Position numbers and translations under genes: made by a program
Notes under the pieces: model-generated
Database searches by the model: none
What the model saw: the letters and a program-made list of their open reading frames with translations, nothing else
What the model was told of the DNA's origin: nothing
Shown here: piece after piece, positions 35,213 to 37,181 of the stretch
How the letters are laid out: every line of letters begins with the position of its first letter
Position numbering within the stretch: position 1 is the first letter of the stretch
From: Actinomycetes bacterium
Lineage (GTDB): Bacteria > Actinomycetota > Thermoleophilia > Gaiellales > Gaiellaceae
Length of the DNA: 37,181 nt
Assembly (NCBI GenBank): GCA_023251945.1
Contig: JAHEXT010000004.1
Span: 1-37,181 of the forward strand
Direction of reading: 5' to 3'

Positions 35213-36361
35213 ATGATCCGAGAGCGAGGCCCCGACACTTGGCAGGTCGTCGTGTACGCAGGCCGCGACCGGGCAACGGGCCGCGAGGTCCGCGTTCGGC
35301 GCACCGTCCACGGCGGCATCCGACGAGCACGCCAGGTCGAACGCGACCTCGCCAGCGAAGCCGTCGCGGCGCGCCGCCGAGAGCACGCCAACGTCACCGT
35401 CTCCGAGCTCCTCGCCCGCTGGCTCGAGCACGCCGAACCCGACCTCGCTCCGAGCACCGCACACACCTACCGCAGCTACATCGACCGGGTCATCGTGCCG
35501 CGCATCGGGACCGTCCCGATCGCCGAGCTGACCACCGCAGACCTCGACCGGCTCTACAGCGCGCTTCGACGCACCAAGCGGAAGGGCAAGAACGAGCAGC
35601 CGCTCGCGGCCGCAACCATCCGGCAGGTCCACGCGATCCTCCGCCGAGCGCTCCGCCAGGCCGTCAGGTGGGGATGGCTGGACCGCAACCCTGCCGCCGA
35701 AGCCTCACCGCCCGCTCAAGGGCAGACGCGAGCGACCGCCCCCGAGCCTGACGTGGTGGTGCGGCTCCTCGATGCTGCGGCCGCGATCGACGCCGACGTC
35801 GCGGTGTTCCTACGCCTCGCGGTCATCACCGGCGCGCGCCGCGGCGAGCTCTGCGCGCTGCGCTGGACCGACGTCGATCTCGACGCGGGCAGCGCGACCA
35901 TCGCCCGGTCGCTCACCGCGCTGCCCGGCCGCGGCATCGAAGAGAAGCCCACCAAGACCGGCGGCGTCCGTCCCGTCGCGCTCGACGCGGCAACCGTCGA
36001 GCATCTGCGTCTCCTCAAGGGCCGGCAGCTCGACCTGTGCCGCGAGCTCGGCGCGACGGCCGACCCTGGCGGCCATGTGTTCACCACGCTGCCCGGCCGG
36101 CCGTGGCGGCCCGACCGAGCCACCGCGCTCTTCCGGCTCGCCGCGGGCACGGCAGGCTTCTCGGGTCGCCTCCACGACCTGAGGCACTTCTCCGTCACGC
36201 AGCTCCTCGCCGCCGGGTTCCCTGTCCGGCAGGTTGGCGCCAGGGTGGGGCACGCCTCGGCGAAGATGACCCTCGACGTCTACGGGCACGCCATCCCCGC
36301 CGCCGACCAGGGCCTCGCCGCCGCTCTGGCGGCAGCGCTTTGCGGTTCGTCGGGGGCGTGA
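35213..36361 (+). CDS. int: tyrosine integrase
   Basis: 382 aa from ATG 35213; the upstream TTG/GTG candidates would overlap the promoter. An N-terminal arm-binding domain (DTWQVVVYAGRDRATGREVR), a core-binding SAM-like domain (TVSELLARWLEHAEPDLAPS), and a catalytic domain with R209 (TGARRGEL), K248 (TKTGG), H321/R324 (LHDLRH), H347 (VGHAS) and nucleophile Y357 (TLDVYGH) are all present. It recombines attP with a host tRNA-Lys attB. The excisionase-like protein at 1806 may set direction. Confidence 0.95.
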   Translation: MIRERGPDTWQVVVYAGRDRATGREVRVRRTVHGGIRRARQVERDLASEAVAARRREHANVTVSELLARWLEHAEPDLAPSTAHTYRSYIDRVIVPRIGTVPIAELTTADLDRLYSALRRTKRKGKNEQPLAAATIRQVHAILRRALRQAVRWGWLDRNPAAEASPPAQGQTRATAPEPDVVVRLLDAAAAIDADVAVFLRLAVITGARRGELCALRWTDVDLDAGSATIARSLTALPGRGIEEKPTKTGGVRPVALDAATVEHLRLLKGRQLDLCRELGATADPGGHVFTTLPGRPWRPDRATALFRLAAGTAGFSGRLHDLRHFSVTQLLAAGFPVRQVGARVGHASAKMTLDVYGHAIPAADQGLAAALAAALCGSSGA

Positions 36362-36397
36362 GCATTCGTACTCGCACCGAAGAAAGAGACCTGGCCA

Positions 36398-36736
36398 CTA
36401 GGAGCGCCGCGCTCTGGCGACCCCGATGTCGGCCGGGCGCAGGGCGCGTGTCAGCTGGTCATGCACTGCAGCGCAACCAGACCAGAAGGGGCTATTCATC
36501 CGCCGGTACTTCCCGCTTCCTTTGGGACCATCGCGGACAAGCAAGAGCTCCCGTCCGCCATCGAGAGCGACCCACCGGTTCAGTCGCTCGGCCACCGTCT
36601 CTGTGGGCACGCCCGAATGGGCGACGATCTCCGCTGTGGTGAAGGTGGGCTCCTTGGTCTTGGCAATCGCGGCAGCGATGGCCAAACGGGGAGCCCCGCC
36701 GTAGAGGACCTGCGACCAGTCTTCGCGTTCGCCCAT
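36398..36736 (-). CDS. winged-helix DNA-binding protein (112 aa)
   Basis: ATG 36736 with GGAGGG 5 nt upstream on the minus strand. The core APRLAIAAAIAKTKEPTFTT, AEIVAHSGVPTETVAERLNR, WVALDGGRELLLVRDGPKG is a winged helix of ArsR/MarR-like type, with the wing in LLLVRDGPKGSGKYRRM. The palindrome at 36772-36795 lies just upstream, so self-regulation through it is likely. Position in the leftward immunity side suggests lysogenic expression. Confidence 0.75.
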   Translation of the reverse strand: MGEREDWSQVLYGGAPRLAIAAAIAKTKEPTFTTAEIVAHSGVPTETVAERLNRWVALDGGRELLLVRDGPKGSGKYRRMNSPFWSGCAAVHDQLTRALRPADIGVARARRS

Positions 36737-36771
36737 CCGCCCTCCTGCCGCGACCGAGCACTACCCTGGGA

Positions 36772-36795
36772 ATTAGCTACTGGCTACTAGCTAAT
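36772..36795. promoter_or_regulatory. AT-rich palindromic operator
   Basis: ATTAGCTA (36772-36779) and TAGCTAAT (36788-36795) form a perfect 8-bp inverted repeat around an 8-nt centre that itself contains GGCTAC. It is a low-GC island 36 bp upstream of the winged-helix start and 20 bp before an SD-preceded ATG at 36815 on the plus strand, so it may control both directions. Confidence 0.6.
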
Positions 36796-37181
36796 AGCGA
36801 TTCTTGGAGGACCCATGAGGCTAGCGGAGCTCGGCTCCGGCACGACAACCCTTGGCACTGCCCGGTACGCTGCGACATCCCCGACGAGTGATCCGAGCCC
36901 GCTTGCCATGACCGCCGAAGCACGCCGGTACCTGTCGACCAAGCCGATCCCGTCGCAGGACACGCCCACGTCCGGGTTCCCCATGTCCTCGCCTGTCGGG
37001 TTCTCGGACCGGATCGTCACGCGAAACGCGGCCTGCCACGGCTCGTCCGGGTCGAACTCTGCGATCGGTTCGACGGCTGAGATCGTCACTTGTAGGTCGC
37101 CGAGTTCCGCGGTGTCTTCCAGCTCGTAGAGGTCTCCGGCGGTCCGGTCGCGTTCCGCAACGACTTCGCCGGCGTCTCTCA
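36787..37181 (-). CDS. DUF4352-like secreted/lipoprotein fragment (cut by window edge)
   Basis: The minus frame is open from the right edge to TAG 36787. The readable part has DLYELEDTAELGDLQVTISA, VEPIAEFDPDEPWQAAFRVT, IRSENPTGEDMGNPDVGVSC, the beta-sandwich pattern of DUF4352-type immunoglobulin-like secreted proteins of actinobacteria. The N-terminus (signal) lies outside the window. After VSCDG the sequence loses resemblance to the family, so the C-terminus may be altered or read in another frame. Together with the excalibur and DUF4236 genes it makes a leftward surface cassette. Confidence 0.5.
   Translation of the reverse strand, partial: RDAGEVVAERDRTAGDLYELEDTAELGDLQVTISAVEPIAEFDPDEPWQAAFRVTIRSENPTGEDMGNPDVGVSCDGIGLVDRYRRASAVMASGLGSLVGDVAAYRAVPRVVVPEPSSASLMGPPRIAIS

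Noticed and set aside
36815-37129. Plus-strand ORF of 104 codons at the right end as a full gene
   Set aside because: A good SD, but the body is low-complexity Ser/Thr/Pro and lies opposite a recognisable secreted domain on the minus strand; only the first residues look gene-like.
1-37181. Direct terminal repeat joining the two window ends
   Set aside because: The first and last bases share no visible repeat, so circular closure cannot be claimed from the window itself.

Overview
The window is almost entirely one temperate tailed-phage genome (siphovirus type, HK97-fold capsid) of a high-GC actinobacterial host. Signs of the host are the very GC-rich coding sequence, a phage WhiB protein, leaderless gene starts, many GTG starts with GTGA/ATGA stop-start overlaps, and a tRNA-Lys attachment site. 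The genus cannot be told from the sequence.

Layout. 1-1420 (mostly minus): a surface/membrane cassette (DUF4236 fragment, excalibur protein) and an XRE repressor. 1420-1588: a divergent lysogeny switch with repeated TACGCA motifs and two leaderless promoters. 1588-12480 (plus): Cro-like and excisionase-like regulators, DUF2303, YqaJ exonuclease plus RecT annealase, a replication initiator with what looks like an internal origin, a DNA methyltransferase, a lipoprotein transglycosylase, a Gp37/Gp68 (DUF5131) protein, WhiB and HNH genes. 12475-34317: late region with endolysin, second HNH, SGNH hydrolase, a frameshifted P-loop gene, terminase, portal, protease, capsid, connectors, tail tube, frameshifted tail chaperones, tape measure, distal tail, tail hub with a LamG insertion, and holin-type proteins. 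34466-35003: two small genes. 35076-35119: the 3' half of a tRNA-Lys (attP-like) flanked by paired 12-bp integrase arm repeats. 35213-36361: tyrosine integrase. 36398-37181: minus-strand winged-helix gene and a DUF4352-like fragment.

Because the tRNA half lies between the lysis end and the integrase, the gene order is that of an unintegrated (virion or circular) phage, or of a tandem prophage junction, not a simple integrated prophage.

The most unusual signal is a repeated, oriented DNA element at ten late-gene boundaries: (G/C)GGTGAC, exactly 8 nt, then a hexamer with A at position 2 and T at position 6. In seven cases a start codon follows 6-7 nt later. In the other three a short leader with a Shine-Dalgarno site follows (endolysin, the 13599 gene, major capsid). 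I read these as a family of phage late promoters without a -35 box, mostly giving leaderless mRNAs. At the endolysin the predicted start falls inside a hairpin that would otherwise hide the ribosome site.
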